Source of the DNA: Gammaproteobacteria bacterium
GTDB lineage: Bacteria > Pseudomonadota > Gammaproteobacteria > Ga0077536
Reading direction: 5' to 3'
Length of the DNA: 32,534 nt
NCBI GenBank assembly: GCA_016874535.1
Contig: VGUA01000024.1
Location: forward strand, 1-32,534
Shown: in pieces, positions 20,747 to 29,386 of the stretch
Layout: each line of letters opens with the position of its first letter
Numbering within the stretch: position 1 is the first letter of the stretch
Translations under genes and position numbers: made by a program
The notes under the pieces: generated by a model
Told to the model about the DNA's origin: nothing
Database searches by the model: none
The model's input: the letters and a program-made list of their open reading frames with translations, nothing else

Positions 20747-20763
20747 CCTGCCAGACAGGCAGG
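20747..20763 (+). other. Small hairpin between ihfB and lapA
   Basis: CCTGCC (20747-20752) and GGCAGG (20758-20763) pair perfectly around a 5-base loop, ten bases after the ihfB stop. There is no T-run, so it is more likely an mRNA-stabilising or processing stem than a terminator. Confidence 0.3.
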
Positions 20764-20793
20764 ATGGCGGCAGATCATCACTGAGCGTCGCAT

Positions 20794-21093
20794 ATGGTAA
20801 GGCTGCTCGTTGCGCTGGTGGCCGTGGTGCTCGGACTTGCCTTCCACAGCCGCAACCACGACACCGTGCATGTCGATCTCTATCTGGTGCAATTCGATGC
20901 GCCGCTGTCATGGGTGGTGGTAGCGGCCCTGATGGGAGGCGCCGTGCTCGGTGCCCTCGTCCTCCTGCCGGGTCTCTGGCTCAAGCATCGCGCCCTGCAG
21001 CGCGAGCAGAAACGCTTGAGCTTGCTGGTTACTCCTGTCACCACACAATCCCCCTCCCAGACCGCTCCGGGAGATGCTTCGGGTGGACGCTGA
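20794..21093 (+). CDS. lapA: Lipopolysaccharide assembly protein A (DUF1049)
   Basis: A 99-residue inner-membrane protein with two hydrophobic segments: residues about 3-17 (LLVALVAVVLGLAFH) and about 39-62 (WVVVAALMGGAVLGALVLLPGLWL), followed by a basic, helical tail (KHRALQREQKRLSLL). This is the LapA/YciS domain layout. In E. coli LapA works with LapB to control LpxC breakdown by FtsH and LPS assembly. The intervening segment NHDTVHVDLYLVQFDAPLSW is typical of the family. The last 20 bases overlap the start of lapB, so the two are translated together. It follows ihfB by 57 bases. Confidence 0.92.
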   Translation: MVRLLVALVAVVLGLAFHSRNHDTVHVDLYLVQFDAPLSWVVVAALMGGAVLGALVLLPGLWLKHRALQREQKRLSLLVTPVTTQSPSQTAPGDASGGR

Positions 21094-22273
21094 GCAGCTT
21101 TTCTTCCTGACCGCCCTGTTGTTGCCGGTTGCCGCCTTATCGGGCTGGTATTTCGGTCGCCGCGAACCGCTTTCGACGGCAACCGCCCTGCGCGAGCACA
21201 AGCAGCAGGTTGCGAGCGACTACTTCAAGGGCCTCAACTACCTGCTCCATGACCGCCCGGACAAGGCCATCGAGGTCTTCGTGCGGGTACTTGAGGTGGA
21301 AGCGGACACCATCGAAACCCACCTCGCACTCGGCAATCTGTTCCGCCGCCGCGGTGAGGTCGATCGCGCCATTCGCATCCACCAGAACCTCGTTGCGCGC
21401 ACCAGCCTCGATTTGCCGCAACGTGGGCAAGCCCTGCTGGAGCTTGGTCTGGATTACATGCGCTCAGGCCTGCTCGATCGCGCCGAGAGCCTGTTTCTCG
21501 AATTGCTGGACCTCGGCTTGTATCAGGGCGCGGCACTGCGGCATCTGCTCGACATCTATCAGCAGGAGCGGGACTGGCCCAAGGCGCTGGAGTTCAGTGC
21601 GCGCCTGGAAAGCATCAACGGAGACAACCTCAGCGCTGAACGTGCGCAGTTCCTGTGCGAACAGGCCCAGCTTGCACTCGATGCCCAGCAACGCACCGAG
21701 GCGCGCGATCTGTTGGAACGCGCGCTAAGTGCCGACCGGCGCTGCGTGCGCGCAAGCCTGATGCTGGCGGTACTGGCGATTGGCCAGCGCGAGTTCGAGC
21801 GCGCCATACAGGCGCTCAAGCGCGTCGAGCACCAGGATCCGGAGCTGATTGGCGAGACTCTGCCGTCGCTGGAGCGTTGCTACCGCGAGCTGGGTCGCAT
21901 GCAGGAGTTCCGGGATTACCTCGAGCGTCTTGCCGGGCAGCGCACGGCCGCTTCTCCCATGCTTGCCATGGCTGCGCTGGTGGAAGAGCAAGATGGCGTC
22001 GAAGATGCCAAGCGCTATGTGGTGCAGGAGCTGAAAATCCGCCCGACACTCAAGGGCATCGAGCGCCTCGTGGGCTACGCGCTGCAGGGTGGGCGTGGTG
22101 AATCCCATGAAGATCTGCAAATCCTCCGGGAAACGGCGCAACGCCTCATCGCCACCAAGGCGACCTATCAGTGCGGACAATGCGGCTTTTCGGGACGGTC
22201 ACTTTACTGGCAATGCCCGAGCTGCAAGTCCTGGAACAAGATCAAACCGATTCTCGGAATAGAAGGCGAATGA
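21074..22273 (+). CDS. lapB: Lipopolysaccharide assembly protein B (TPR and rubredoxin-like)
   Basis: A 399-residue membrane-anchored adaptor that, in E. coli (389 residues, YciM), delivers LpxC to FtsH and so sets LPS synthesis. An N-terminal membrane segment ([21 protein letters not shown]) is followed by a chain of TPR helical repeats (for example [37 protein letters not shown]). A C-terminal rubredoxin-like metal site has two Cys pairs, CGQC and CPSC, in [23 protein letters not shown]. The family's required four cysteines are all present. The start lies inside lapA, and the stop overlaps the pyrF start as ATGA, indicating coupled translation on both sides. Confidence 0.96.
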   Translation: MLRVDAEQLFFLTALLLPVAALSGWYFGRREPLSTATALREHKQQVASDYFKGLNYLLHDRPDKAIEVFVRVLEVEADTIETHLALGNLFRRRGEVDRAIRIHQNLVARTSLDLPQRGQALLELGLDYMRSGLLDRAESLFLELLDLGLYQGAALRHLLDIYQQERDWPKALEFSARLESINGDNLSAERAQFLCEQAQLALDAQQRTEARDLLERALSADRRCVRASLMLAVLAIGQREFERAIQALKRVEHQDPELIGETLPSLERCYRELGRMQEFRDYLERLAGQRTAASPMLAMAALVEEQDGVEDAKRYVVQELKIRPTLKGIERLVGYALQGGRGESHEDLQILRETAQRLIATKATYQCGQCGFSGRSLYWQCPSCKSWNKIKPILGIEGE

Positions 22274-22983
22274 ACGACTCTCCTCGCGTCATCGTGGCGC
22301 TCGATCACTCAACGGCTGATGAGGCACTGGCTCTGATCACGGCGCTCGGCGATGCCCCGTACGCAGTGAAGGTGGGCAAGGAGCTGTTCACCCGTGAAGG
22401 GCCTGCCATCGTGCGCACTCTGGTGGCCCGAGGCACGCCGGTGTTCCTCGATTTGAAGTACCACGACATCCCCAATACCGTCGCTGCCGCCTGCCGGGCT
22501 GCGGCGGAGCTCGGCGTCTGGATGGTGAACGTGCATGCCAGTGGGGGGCCGGCCATGCTGCGTGCTGCGCGTGAGGCCATCGCCGACGGCGCGCACAGGC
22601 CGCTGCTGATAGCCGTGACCGTGCTGACCAGCCTTGATGCTGCCGAGCTGGCGGCCATCGGGATCAAGGACAGTCCTGAGCAACAGGTATTGCGCCTGAC
22701 CCGCCTCGCACGTGACTGCGGTCTGGACGGCGTGGTCTGCTCGCCGCAGGAGATCGCCGCCGTGAAACGTGAGTGTGGTGGCGGATTCCTGACCGTGACC
22801 CCCGGCATTCGTCCGGCAGAGGTGAGCCTCGACGACCAGCAGCGGGTCGCCACCCCGGCGAGCGCAGTTGGGGCCGGCGGAGACTACCTGGTGGTGGGGC
22901 GGCCCATCACCCGAGCGCGGGATCCGCGCGCCGCGCTTTCTGCCATCCTCGACGAGATTGCACCCGCCATCCGCCAGGCTTGA
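22270..22983 (+). CDS. pyrF: Orotidine 5'-phosphate decarboxylase
   Basis: Final step to UMP in pyrimidine synthesis. The 237-residue TIM barrel has the catalytic Lys/Asp tetrad in [13 protein letters not shown], an N-terminal [17 protein letters not shown] with the substrate aspartate, [20 protein letters not shown] and the phosphate-binding [12 protein letters not shown]. The ATG at 22270 overlaps the lapB stop by four bases. The lapA-lapB-pyrF order is the one seen in E. coli. The mfd start follows 29 bases after the stop. Confidence 0.98.
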   Translation: MNDSPRVIVALDHSTADEALALITALGDAPYAVKVGKELFTREGPAIVRTLVARGTPVFLDLKYHDIPNTVAAACRAAAELGVWMVNVHASGGPAMLRAAREAIADGAHRPLLIAVTVLTSLDAAELAAIGIKDSPEQQVLRLTRLARDCGLDGVVCSPQEIAAVKRECGGGFLTVTPGIRPAEVSLDDQQRVATPASAVGAGGDYLVVGRPITRARDPRAALSAILDEIAPAIRQA

Positions 22984-23012
22984 GCGACGCGCCGCCTCCG
23001 GAGTCTGCGGAC

Positions 23013-26000
23013 ATGGATGATCAGGTTCGTATCAGCCCACTGGCGCCACCACTGCCGACGCGGGGCGAGACTACACGCTACTGGACCCGACTCTTTGGCG
23101 CAGGACGTTCACTCGCCATTGCCGAAGCCGTCCGCCAGCACGCGGGCATGACGGTGCTGGTGTGTCCGGATTCCGCAACGGCGGTCCAGTACGACGCGGA
23201 GCTGCCCTTTTTTGCGCCCGAAATCCCTGTACTGCACTTGCCTGACTGGGAGACGCTGCCTTACGACCGCTTCAGCCCCTTCCAGGACATCGTCTCCGAT
23301 CGCGTCTCCACGCTGAGTCGCCTGTCCGCACAGCGCACCGGGTGTCTCATCATTTCCGTGGGATCGCTGCTGCATCGACTGCCCCCCCGGGCATGGTTGC
23401 AGGGGCAGAGTTTCATGCTGAAGACCGGTGACAGACTCGACCGCGAGGGCTTTCGTACCCGTTTGAGCGAGGCCGGTTACCGGCATGTGCCGCAAGTGAT
23501 GGATCACGGCGACTTCGCCATTCGTGGCTCCATCATCGATGTGTTCCCGATGGGGGCACCGCATCCCTTCCGTATCGATCTCTTCGATGACGACATCGAA
23601 ACGTTGCGCCTCTTCGATGTGGAGACCCAACGATCGACCACACAGATCGACCGCCTCGAATTGCTGCCTGCGCGCGAGTTCCCGCTCACGCCAGAGGCCA
23701 TCACCACGTTCAAGCGACAATGGAGGTTGTCCTTCGAAGGGCGCGCCTCCGCGTGTCCCATCTTCGAGGATGTATGCAATGGTCTCGCACCTGCGGGCAT
23801 CGAGTACTACCTGCCGCTGTTCTTCGATGAGGTCTCCACTCTCTTCGATTACCTGCCGGCGGATGCGATGTTCCTGCTCGACGGGGATGTGGGCGCGGGT
23901 GCCGAGGGTTTCCTGCATACGGTGGAGGAGCGTCATGAGCAGTTGCGCCACGACATCGAGCGCCCGCTGCTGCCACCCAAGCGCCTGTTCCTGAACTGGC
24001 CGGAGACGCAGGAGCGTCTTGCCGCCTACCCACGCGTCGCCCTTGGTGGCGAGGAATGGGCGGAGCGCGCGCAGGGCTTGCGCTTTGCGACGCGCCCCGC
24101 GATGCGCCTGCCCATCGATACCCGTGCGCGTGAACCTCTGGGGGCGGTCAGCGATTATGTCGCCCGCTATCCGGGACGGGTGCTGATCGTTGCGGAATCC
24201 AATGGACGTCGCGAGACCATCTCGGAGCTGTTCAGCCGTCACCAGTTGCCCCTCAAACCCGTTGCCTCCTGGCAGGAGTTCCTCGCGGGCGATTGTGCCC
24301 TGGGTCTTGCGGTGGCACCGCTGGCCGAAGGCGTGGAGATCGAGGAGCCCTCGCTCGCGGTGGTCACCGAGAGCCAGCTTTTTGGCGAGCGCGCGGCCCA
24401 GAAGCGCCGGCGTCGCCGCAGCAATGTCGATTCCGAAGCGGTGGTGCGCAATCTCGCGGAGCTGCGCATCGGTGCGCCCGTGGTGCACGAATATCACGGC
24501 ATCGGCCGCTACCTCGGACTTGAAGTGCTGACGGCGGGTGACACTGCCAATGAATACATCAAGCTCGAATACGCCGATGGCGACAAGCTCTACATCCCGG
24601 TCTCGTCGCTTGGCCTCATCAGTCGCTATACCGGCATCGACCCCGACCGCGCGCCACTGCACAAGCTGGGCAGCGGCCAATGGGACAAGGCGCGGCGCAA
24701 GGCGGCGGAGCGCATCCGGGACGTGGCCGCGGAGCTGCTCGAGATTCATGCCCGTCGTGCCGCGCGCAAAGGCCATGGTTTCAGTGTCGACCGGGACGCG
24801 TATCTCGCCTTCGAACAAGGCTTCCCGTTCGAGGAGACGCCTGACCAGCTCGCCGCCATCGAGGCCGTCACTGCTGACATGCAGCGCGGCCAACCCATGG
24901 ACAGGCTGGTCTGTGGAGATGTCGGCTTCGGCAAGACCGAGGTTGCGATGCGTGCGGCCTTCATTGCTGTCAGTGACGGGCGGCAGGTGGTGGTGCTGGT
25001 GCCGACCACGCTGCTCGCCCAGCAGCATTACCAGACCTTCAAGGACCGCTTTGCCGACTGGCCCGTGCGCATCGAGCAGATGTCGCGCTTCAGCGAGGCA
25101 CAGGCTTCACGTGCCGCGCGCGCGGGTCTTGCCGATGGCACGGTGGATATCGTGGTTGGTACCCACAAGCTGCTCGGGCGTGACATCAAGTTCAAGAATC
25201 TGGGGCTTGTGATCATCGACGAGGAGCACCGCTTTGGCGTGCGCCAGAAGGAGCAGCTGAAGGCACTGCGCACCGAAGTCGATATCCTCACCCTCACGGC
25301 AACGCCCATTCCGCGCACACTCAACATGGCCCTTGCCGGCACGCGCGAGCTGTCCGTGATTGCGACCCCGCCATCCAAGCGCCTCGCGATCAAGACCTTC
25401 ATCTACGAATGGTCCGACGAAATCATCCGCGAAGCCGTGTTGCGTGAAATCTCGCGTGGCGGGCAGGTGTACTTCGTGCACAACGAGGTGGAAACCATCG
25501 AGAAGCTCGCGACTGAGCTCGCGGCGCTGGTTCCTGAAGCGCGAATACAGTTTGCCCATGGACAGCTGCGCGAACGGGATCTCGAGCAGGTGATGCTCGA
25601 TTTCTATCATCGCCGCTGCAATGTGCTGGTGTGCACCACGATCATCGAGACCGGCATCGATGTGCCCAACGCCAATACCATCATCATAAATCGTGCCGAC
25701 AGGTTCGGTCTCGCGCAGCTCTATCAGCTGCGCGGACGCGTGGGCCGCTCGCATCATCGTGCCTATGCTTACCTGATCTCCCCGCCACGCAAGGCAATCT
25801 CGGCCGATGCAGTGAAGCGCCTGGAAGCGATGGAAGCGATGGAGGATCTCGGCGTCGGCTTCACCCTTGCCACGCATGACATGGAAATACGCGGAGCTGG
25901 CGAGATTCTTGGCGAAGATCAGAGCGGACAGATCCAGGAAATCGGCTTCGGTCTTTACACAGACCTCCTCAACCGTGCGGTGTCGGCACTCAAGTCCGGG

Positions 26001-26462
26001 CGGCAGGTGAATTTCGAGGATCAGGAGTCACGTGCGACCGAAGTCGAGCTTCACATTCCCGCTTTGCTGCCGGAGGAATACCTGCCCGATGTGCACGCCC
26101 GGCTCATCCTGTACAAACGCATCGCGAGCGCACCGGACGAACAGGAACTGGAGAATCTCAAGGAAGAGGTCATCGATCGTTTCGGTGACTGTGCAGAGCC
26201 GGTTCACAACCTGTTCCGCGTCGCAGCCTGCAAGCTCGCCGCCAATCGGCTGGGGATCCGGCGCATCGATTTTGGTCGCAGTGGCGGTGTGGTGGAATTC
26301 CGCAGCAATCCAGAAGTCGATCCCGCCAAGGTGATCAAGCTCATCCAGACTGTGAATCGCTATCGCCTCGAGGGGCAGGACAAGCTGCGCCTCAAGTTCG
26401 ACATGCCGGATGCAGGCTCGCGTTTCGCCGAGCTGGACAATCTCCTGCAGCGGCTGCAATGA
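23013..26462 (+). CDS. mfd: Transcription-repair coupling factor
   Basis: A DNA translocase that removes RNA polymerase stalled at lesions and recruits UvrA. The 1149 residues match E. coli Mfd (1148). Order of parts: UvrB-like N-terminal domains (LPDWETLPYDRFSPFQDIVSDR and GDFAIRGSIIDVFP), the RNA-polymerase-interacting domain around 489-570 (VHEYHGIGRYLGLEV, EYIKLEYADGDKLYIPV), the RecG-like motor with Walker A GDVGFGKT (635-642) and DEEH at 736-739, the GRVGRSHHRAYAYL motif VI region with the translocation motif after it, and a C-terminal TRCF domain. The ATG at 23013 is chosen by length; the frame extends into pyrF but does not align there. Its stop overlaps the csiV start (ATGA). Confidence 0.98.
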   Translation: MDDQVRISPLAPPLPTRGETTRYWTRLFGAGRSLAIAEAVRQHAGMTVLVCPDSATAVQYDAELPFFAPEIPVLHLPDWETLPYDRFSPFQDIVSDRVSTLSRLSAQRTGCLIISVGSLLHRLPPRAWLQGQSFMLKTGDRLDREGFRTRLSEAGYRHVPQVMDHGDFAIRGSIIDVFPMGAPHPFRIDLFDDDIETLRLFDVETQRSTTQIDRLELLPAREFPLTPEAITTFKRQWRLSFEGRASACPIFEDVCNGLAPAGIEYYLPLFFDEVSTLFDYLPADAMFLLDGDVGAGAEGFLHTVEERHEQLRHDIERPLLPPKRLFLNWPETQERLAAYPRVALGGEEWAERAQGLRFATRPAMRLPIDTRAREPLGAVSDYVARYPGRVLIVAESNGRRETISELFSRHQLPLKPVASWQEFLAGDCALGLAVAPLAEGVEIEEPSLAVVTESQLFGERAAQKRRRRRSNVDSEAVVRNLAELRIGAPVVHEYHGIGRYLGLEVLTAGDTANEYIKLEYADGDKLYIPVSSLGLISRYTGIDPDRAPLHKLGSGQWDKARRKAAERIRDVAAELLEIHARRAARKGHGFSVDRDAYLAFEQGFPFEETPDQLAAIEAVTADMQRGQPMDRLVCGDVGFGKTEVAMRAAFIAVSDGRQVVVLVPTTLLAQQHYQTFKDRFADWPVRIEQMSRFSEAQASRAARAGLADGTVDIVVGTHKLLGRDIKFKNLGLVIIDEEHRFGVRQKEQLKALRTEVDILTLTATPIPRTLNMALAGTRELSVIATPPSKRLAIKTFIYEWSDEIIREAVLREISRGGQVYFVHNEVETIEKLATELAALVPEARIQFAHGQLRERDLEQVMLDFYHRRCNVLVCTTIIETGIDVPNANTIIINRADRFGLAQLYQLRGRVGRSHHRAYAYLISPPRKAISADAVKRLEAMEAMEDLGVGFTLATHDMEIRGAGEILGEDQSGQIQEIGFGLYTDLLNRAVSALKSGRQVNFEDQESRATEVELHIPALLPEEYLPDVHARLILYKRIASAPDEQELENLKEEVIDRFGDCAEPVHNLFRVAACKLAANRLGIRRIDFGRSGGVVEFRSNPEVDPAKVIKLIQTVNRYRLEGQDKLRLKFDMPDAGSRFAELDNLLQRLQ

Positions 26463-27136
26463 GCGGCCTGATTCAAACCCTGCGCCGCTTGTGGCTCGCA
26501 CTGGCAGCCGTGGCGGCTGTGCAGGACGCGAGCGCTGCGGACTGGTACCAGGTGGAAGTCCTCGCATTCCGTTACACGGTCGAGGAAAACGCTGCCTGGT
26601 CGCCCGCGCCGGCGCTGCCCGATTTCGCCCAGGCCCTGCGGCTCGCCCCTGTGCCTGAAGATTCCGCGGCAACAAGCGGCCCCACAGCCTGGCAGACGCT
26701 GCCGGCCCATGAATTGCGCCTCGCGGGGGCCCGTCAGGCACTGGCGCGAACCGGCCGCGTGGATCTGCTTTTTCATACGGGCTGGCGTCAACGCGCGGGT
26801 GAGGGCAGGCCGGTCTATCTTTCGTCACCGGCCGAAGCCACCGGCACCGGTGGGATGCCGAAACCCTTTGTCGAAGGTGCGGTGAATCTCGCACCTGCGG
26901 GTCCGGGTTTCCGGCTGGCCTCCCGCTTCGTCGCGCATACCGTGGAAGCCTCGATCCTGCTCGGCGAGAGTCGCGCCCTTGTGGAGGGCGATCTGCATTA
27001 TCTGGATCATCCCCTGGTTGGTGTGATCCTCCAGGTCACCGCTTACATGCCGCCCGGTGCCGGCCCTTCAAGCTCCGACAGCGTCCTGCCACTCAACCCT
27101 TTGCCGCAGCCTGCCGCAGGCGCACCGCCGCGCTGA
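26459..27136 (+). CDS. CsiV-family periplasmic protein
   Basis: A 225-residue exported protein. It has an N-terminal signal peptide (LRRLWLALAAVAAVQDASA, likely cut before ADWYQVEVLAF). The body begins with the CsiV-family pattern WYQVEVLAFRY and has ALARTGRVDLLFHTGWRQ, which matches the YRVLLHxxWRQP-type motif, and the later SRALVEGDLHYLDHPLVGVILQV. CsiV proteins are reported to bind peptidoglycan and to be needed for growth under D-amino-acid stress in Vibrio. The family lies directly after mfd in several gammaproteobacteria, including Pseudomonas. Here ATGA overlap with mfd implies coupling. The C-terminus is proline- and alanine-rich, and the last 44 bases overlap the convergent mtnP gene. 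Confidence 0.8.
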   Translation: MSGLIQTLRRLWLALAAVAAVQDASAADWYQVEVLAFRYTVEENAAWSPAPALPDFAQALRLAPVPEDSAATSGPTAWQTLPAHELRLAGARQALARTGRVDLLFHTGWRQRAGEGRPVYLSSPAEATGTGGMPKPFVEGAVNLAPAGPGFRLASRFVAHTVEASILLGESRALVEGDLHYLDHPLVGVILQVTAYMPPGAGPSSSDSVLPLNPLPQPAAGAPPR

Positions 27137-27851
27137 GCACGCACAACACCCGGCCCATGCCCTCGCGCAGCTCGCGCAGGATGTCTTCCATGGTGATGGG
27201 CTCGGCACTGAGACCGGCAGCCCAGTTAACGACCAGCGAACAGCTCGCGTAGGCGAGCCCCGCTTCCCGCGCGAGTGCTGCCTCCGGCATGCCGGTCATG
27301 CCAACCAGGGTGCACCCGTCTCTCGCCATGCGTGCAATTTCCGCTGCTGTTTCCAGTCGCGGCCCTTGGGTCGCGCCGTAACACCCTTGCGCCACCAATG
27401 GTTGCCCAAGCGCGCGCGCCGCCTCGATGAGGCAATTCCGCAAGGTGGGGCAGAAGGGTTCGCCGAATTCGACATGCTCCACCTGCCCATCGAGGCCATC
27501 ATGGAAAGTGTGCTCGCGGCCCCAGGTGTAATCGATGATCTGATCCGGGACCACCAGGGCTCCGGGCGCCGCTTCGCGACCGATGCCTCCGACGGCGGCG
27601 ACGGCAAATATCTCCTTCACACCGGCGTCGCGCAGCGCGGCGATGTTGGCGCGGTAATTGATGCGGTGAGGTGGCAGATGATGGGCGGCGCCATGGCGCG
27701 GTAGAAAGATCACAGGCGTACCGTCCAGGCGCCCTTCGAGCAGTGGCCCCGAAGGCTCGCCCCAGGCGGTGGTAACGCGTCGCGCGCGTACATCGGTGAG
27801 CGCGGCGAGTTGATCGAGCCCGCTGCCGCCAATGATCCCGATACTGCTCAT
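27093..27851 (-). CDS. mtnP: S-methyl-5'-thioinosine phosphorylase (MTAP/PNP family)
   Basis: A 252-residue trimeric-type purine nucleoside phosphorylase. Phosphate-binding GGSGLDQL begins near residue 8, RHGAAHHLPPHRINYRANI follows, and GATQGPRLETAAEI and LVGMTGMPEAALAREAGLAYAS are the family signatures. The base-recognition segment reads SLVVNWAAG with Asn209, whereas human MTAP has Asp220 there to bind the 6-amino group. Asn favours 6-oxopurines, as in PA3004 of Pseudomonas aeruginosa, hence methylthioinosine rather than MTA as substrate. This is inference from one residue plus context (mtaD and mtnA in the window, hpt coupled upstream). The ATG at 27851 overlaps the hpt stop by four bases; its own end overlaps csiV by 44. 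Confidence 0.88.
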   Translation of the reverse strand: MSSIGIIGGSGLDQLAALTDVRARRVTTAWGEPSGPLLEGRLDGTPVIFLPRHGAAHHLPPHRINYRANIAALRDAGVKEIFAVAAVGGIGREAAPGALVVPDQIIDYTWGREHTFHDGLDGQVEHVEFGEPFCPTLRNCLIEAARALGQPLVAQGCYGATQGPRLETAAEIARMARDGCTLVGMTGMPEAALAREAGLAYASCSLVVNWAAGLSAEPITMEDILRELREGMGRVLCVLSAAVRLRQAAAKG

Positions 27852-28405
27852 GTGCCCCTCACCGCATAGATACCGGGGCCATTGCGCCACCAGCTCTTGT
27901 AGTCCATGCCATACCCGAACAGATAGCGATCGGGAGTGCTGATGGCATGGAAGTCCGTCTGCCTCAAGCCCGGCCTGTCAGCGACTTCCTTGTGCACCAG
28001 CACCGCGGTCAGGACTTCCCGCGCGCCCAGCCGCTCACACTCCTCGACTGCGGACTGCAGGGTCAAGCCGAGATCCAGCAGATCATCGATGATCAACACG
28101 GAGCGGCCGGCCACACGCGAGGGTGGGCGCTTGAGCCAGCTGATCTCCCCACCGCTCAGGGCGTTGCCATAGCGCGTGAGATGGATGTAGTCGAGCTGCA
28201 ATGGAAAATCGAGATGGGGCAGGAGCAGGGCGGCCGGCACCAGCCCGCCGGTCATGGTCACCAGCAGCAGTGGCAGATCTGCGCCCAGCCGGTCGGTGAT
28301 GCGCCTGCCCATGGCCTGCACGGCGTCATCTATCTGATCTTTTGAATAAAGCAGATCCGCCTCGGCCCGCGCGCGACGGATGTCTTCCAGATCGGTGTCG
28401 GTCAT
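27848..28405 (-). CDS. hpt: Hypoxanthine(-guanine) phosphoribosyltransferase
   Basis: Transfers ribose-5-phosphate from PRPP to hypoxanthine or guanine. The 185-residue protein closely resembles the Pseudomonas type: MTGGLVPAALLLPHLDFPLQ, LTRYGNALSGGE, the PRPP loop VLIIDDLLDLGLTL, and the C-terminal DRYLFGYGMDYKSWWRN. In the PRPP loop the two aspartates are kept, but the residues that are usually D-E-G-H-T in relatives read D-L-G-L-T, a departure worth noting. The ATG at 28405 overlaps the ATPase stop (ATGA), and its own stop overlaps mtnP the same way. Coupled to a methylthioinosine phosphorylase it would recycle the hypoxanthine released there to IMP. Confidence 0.92.
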   Translation of the reverse strand: MTDTDLEDIRRARAEADLLYSKDQIDDAVQAMGRRITDRLGADLPLLLVTMTGGLVPAALLLPHLDFPLQLDYIHLTRYGNALSGGEISWLKRPPSRVAGRSVLIIDDLLDLGLTLQSAVEECERLGAREVLTAVLVHKEVADRPGLRQTDFHAISTPDRYLFGYGMDYKSWWRNGPGIYAVRGT

Positions 28406-29280
28406 GGGCGCGCCGCCCCTTCCACGGCGCGGCGGCCGGCCCAGTCTTTCGCGAACTGAAAGGCCGAGCGACCGCTGCGCGAGCCATGCAGCAGGGCCCA
28501 CTGCAGCGCCGCGCGCTCGCATTCCGGATCCTGTGCCGGATCGATGCCGAATGCCCCCAGCCAGTGGGTGACGATGTCGAGGTAGCGGTCCTGGTTGTAG
28601 GGATGAAAGGACAACCAGAGACCGAAGCGTTCCGAGAGCGAGATTTTTTCTTCCACCGCTTCGCTCTGGTGGACCTCGCCTTCCACCCAGCGCGCGTCCT
28701 GGTTGTCGCTGAGGCGTTCCGGTACCAGATGCCGCCGGTTGGAGGTTGCGTAAATCAGCATGTTGCCGGGCGTGGCGGAGATCGAGCCATCGAGCACGGT
28801 CTTCAGTGCCCGGTAAGTCGAGTCGTGTTCATCGAAGGACAGGTCATCGCAGAACACGATGTAGTGGCCGGGGCGCCCTGCCAGCAGCTCCACTATCTCG
28901 GGCAGGTCGACGAGATCATTGCGATCAACCTCCACCACGCGCAGGCCGGCATCCACATAGCGGTTGAAGAGGGCCTTCACCAGCGAAGATTTCCCGGTCC
29001 CCCGCGGTCCCCACAGCAGCGCATTGTTGGCAGGCAGGCCGGCCAGGAACTGGCGGGTGTTGCGGTCAAGCTCGTCGCGCTGGAAATCGATGTGTTGCAG
29101 GTCGTCCATGGACACTGCGTTGAAGTGCCGGATGGCCTTGAGCCGGCCCACGCCATTATGGCGGCGCCAGCGCCAAGCCACCCCATCCTCCAGCGGGGGC
29201 GGCGAGGTCTCGGGCACCAGGCGTTCGAGGCGGGCAAGGAGGGCCTCGGCACGGGCGAAGAACTGGTCGGCGGTGGTCAT
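28402..29280 (-). CDS. DUF815-family AAA ATPase
   Basis: A 292-residue predicted P-loop ATPase. Walker A GPRGTGKSS spans 91-99 and Walker B is YIVFCDDLSF with Asp145/Asp146. A sensor-1-like NMLIYATSNRRHLVPERL and a later LSERFGLWLSFHP segment are characteristic of the DUF815 family. The domain lies in the C-terminal two thirds, after a helical N-terminus with DDLQHIDFQRDELDRNTRQFL. The biochemical role of this family is, to my knowledge, undetermined. The ATG at 29280 is chosen because earlier residues encoded to 29358 look unrelated and would overlap the promoter region. It heads a three-gene operon with hpt and mtnP, joined by ATGA overlaps. Confidence 0.88.
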   Translation of the reverse strand: MTTADQFFARAEALLARLERLVPETSPPPLEDGVAWRWRRHNGVGRLKAIRHFNAVSMDDLQHIDFQRDELDRNTRQFLAGLPANNALLWGPRGTGKSSLVKALFNRYVDAGLRVVEVDRNDLVDLPEIVELLAGRPGHYIVFCDDLSFDEHDSTYRALKTVLDGSISATPGNMLIYATSNRRHLVPERLSDNQDARWVEGEVHQSEAVEEKISLSERFGLWLSFHPYNQDRYLDIVTHWLGAFGIDPAQDPECERAALQWALLHGSRSGRSAFQFAKDWAGRRAVEGAARP

Positions 29281-29316
29281 GCGGGAGTCCGGCTGGGGAG
29301 AATGCGGGGGAGGGCG

Positions 29317-29322
29317 ATTGTA
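29317..29322 (-). promoter_or_regulatory. Candidate -10 box for the DUF815-hpt-mtnP operon (TACAAT)
   Basis: On the reverse strand TACAAT lies 36 bases before the DUF815 start codon. No good -35 is found at 15-18 bases distance, so the assignment rests mainly on the near-consensus hexamer and its position. Confidence 0.3.
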
Positions 29323-29357
29323 GCGGACTCGAACGCTGAAGGCAGGCCGCCCACGCA

Positions 29358-29386
29358 TTGAGCTTGCAAGGTGAATACGAAATAAT
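29358..29386 (+). promoter_or_regulatory. glyA promoter (TTGAGC - 17 bp - AATAAT)
   Basis: TTGAGC (29358-29363) and AATAAT (29381-29386) are separated by exactly 17 bases and match four and five of six consensus positions. The predicted start near 29393 gives a 5' leader of about 140 bases before glyA. That leader shows no riboswitch I can recognise. This lies inside the 252-base gap between divergent gene starts, the largest gap in the window. Confidence 0.5.

Noticed and set aside
22773..23012. Open frame extending mfd into pyrF
   Set aside because: It overlaps pyrF in another frame; Mfd length and N-terminal similarity support the ATG at 23013.
23109..25028. A 639-codon frame antisense to mfd
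   Set aside because: Same reason: no recognisable domain and complete overlap with mfd.
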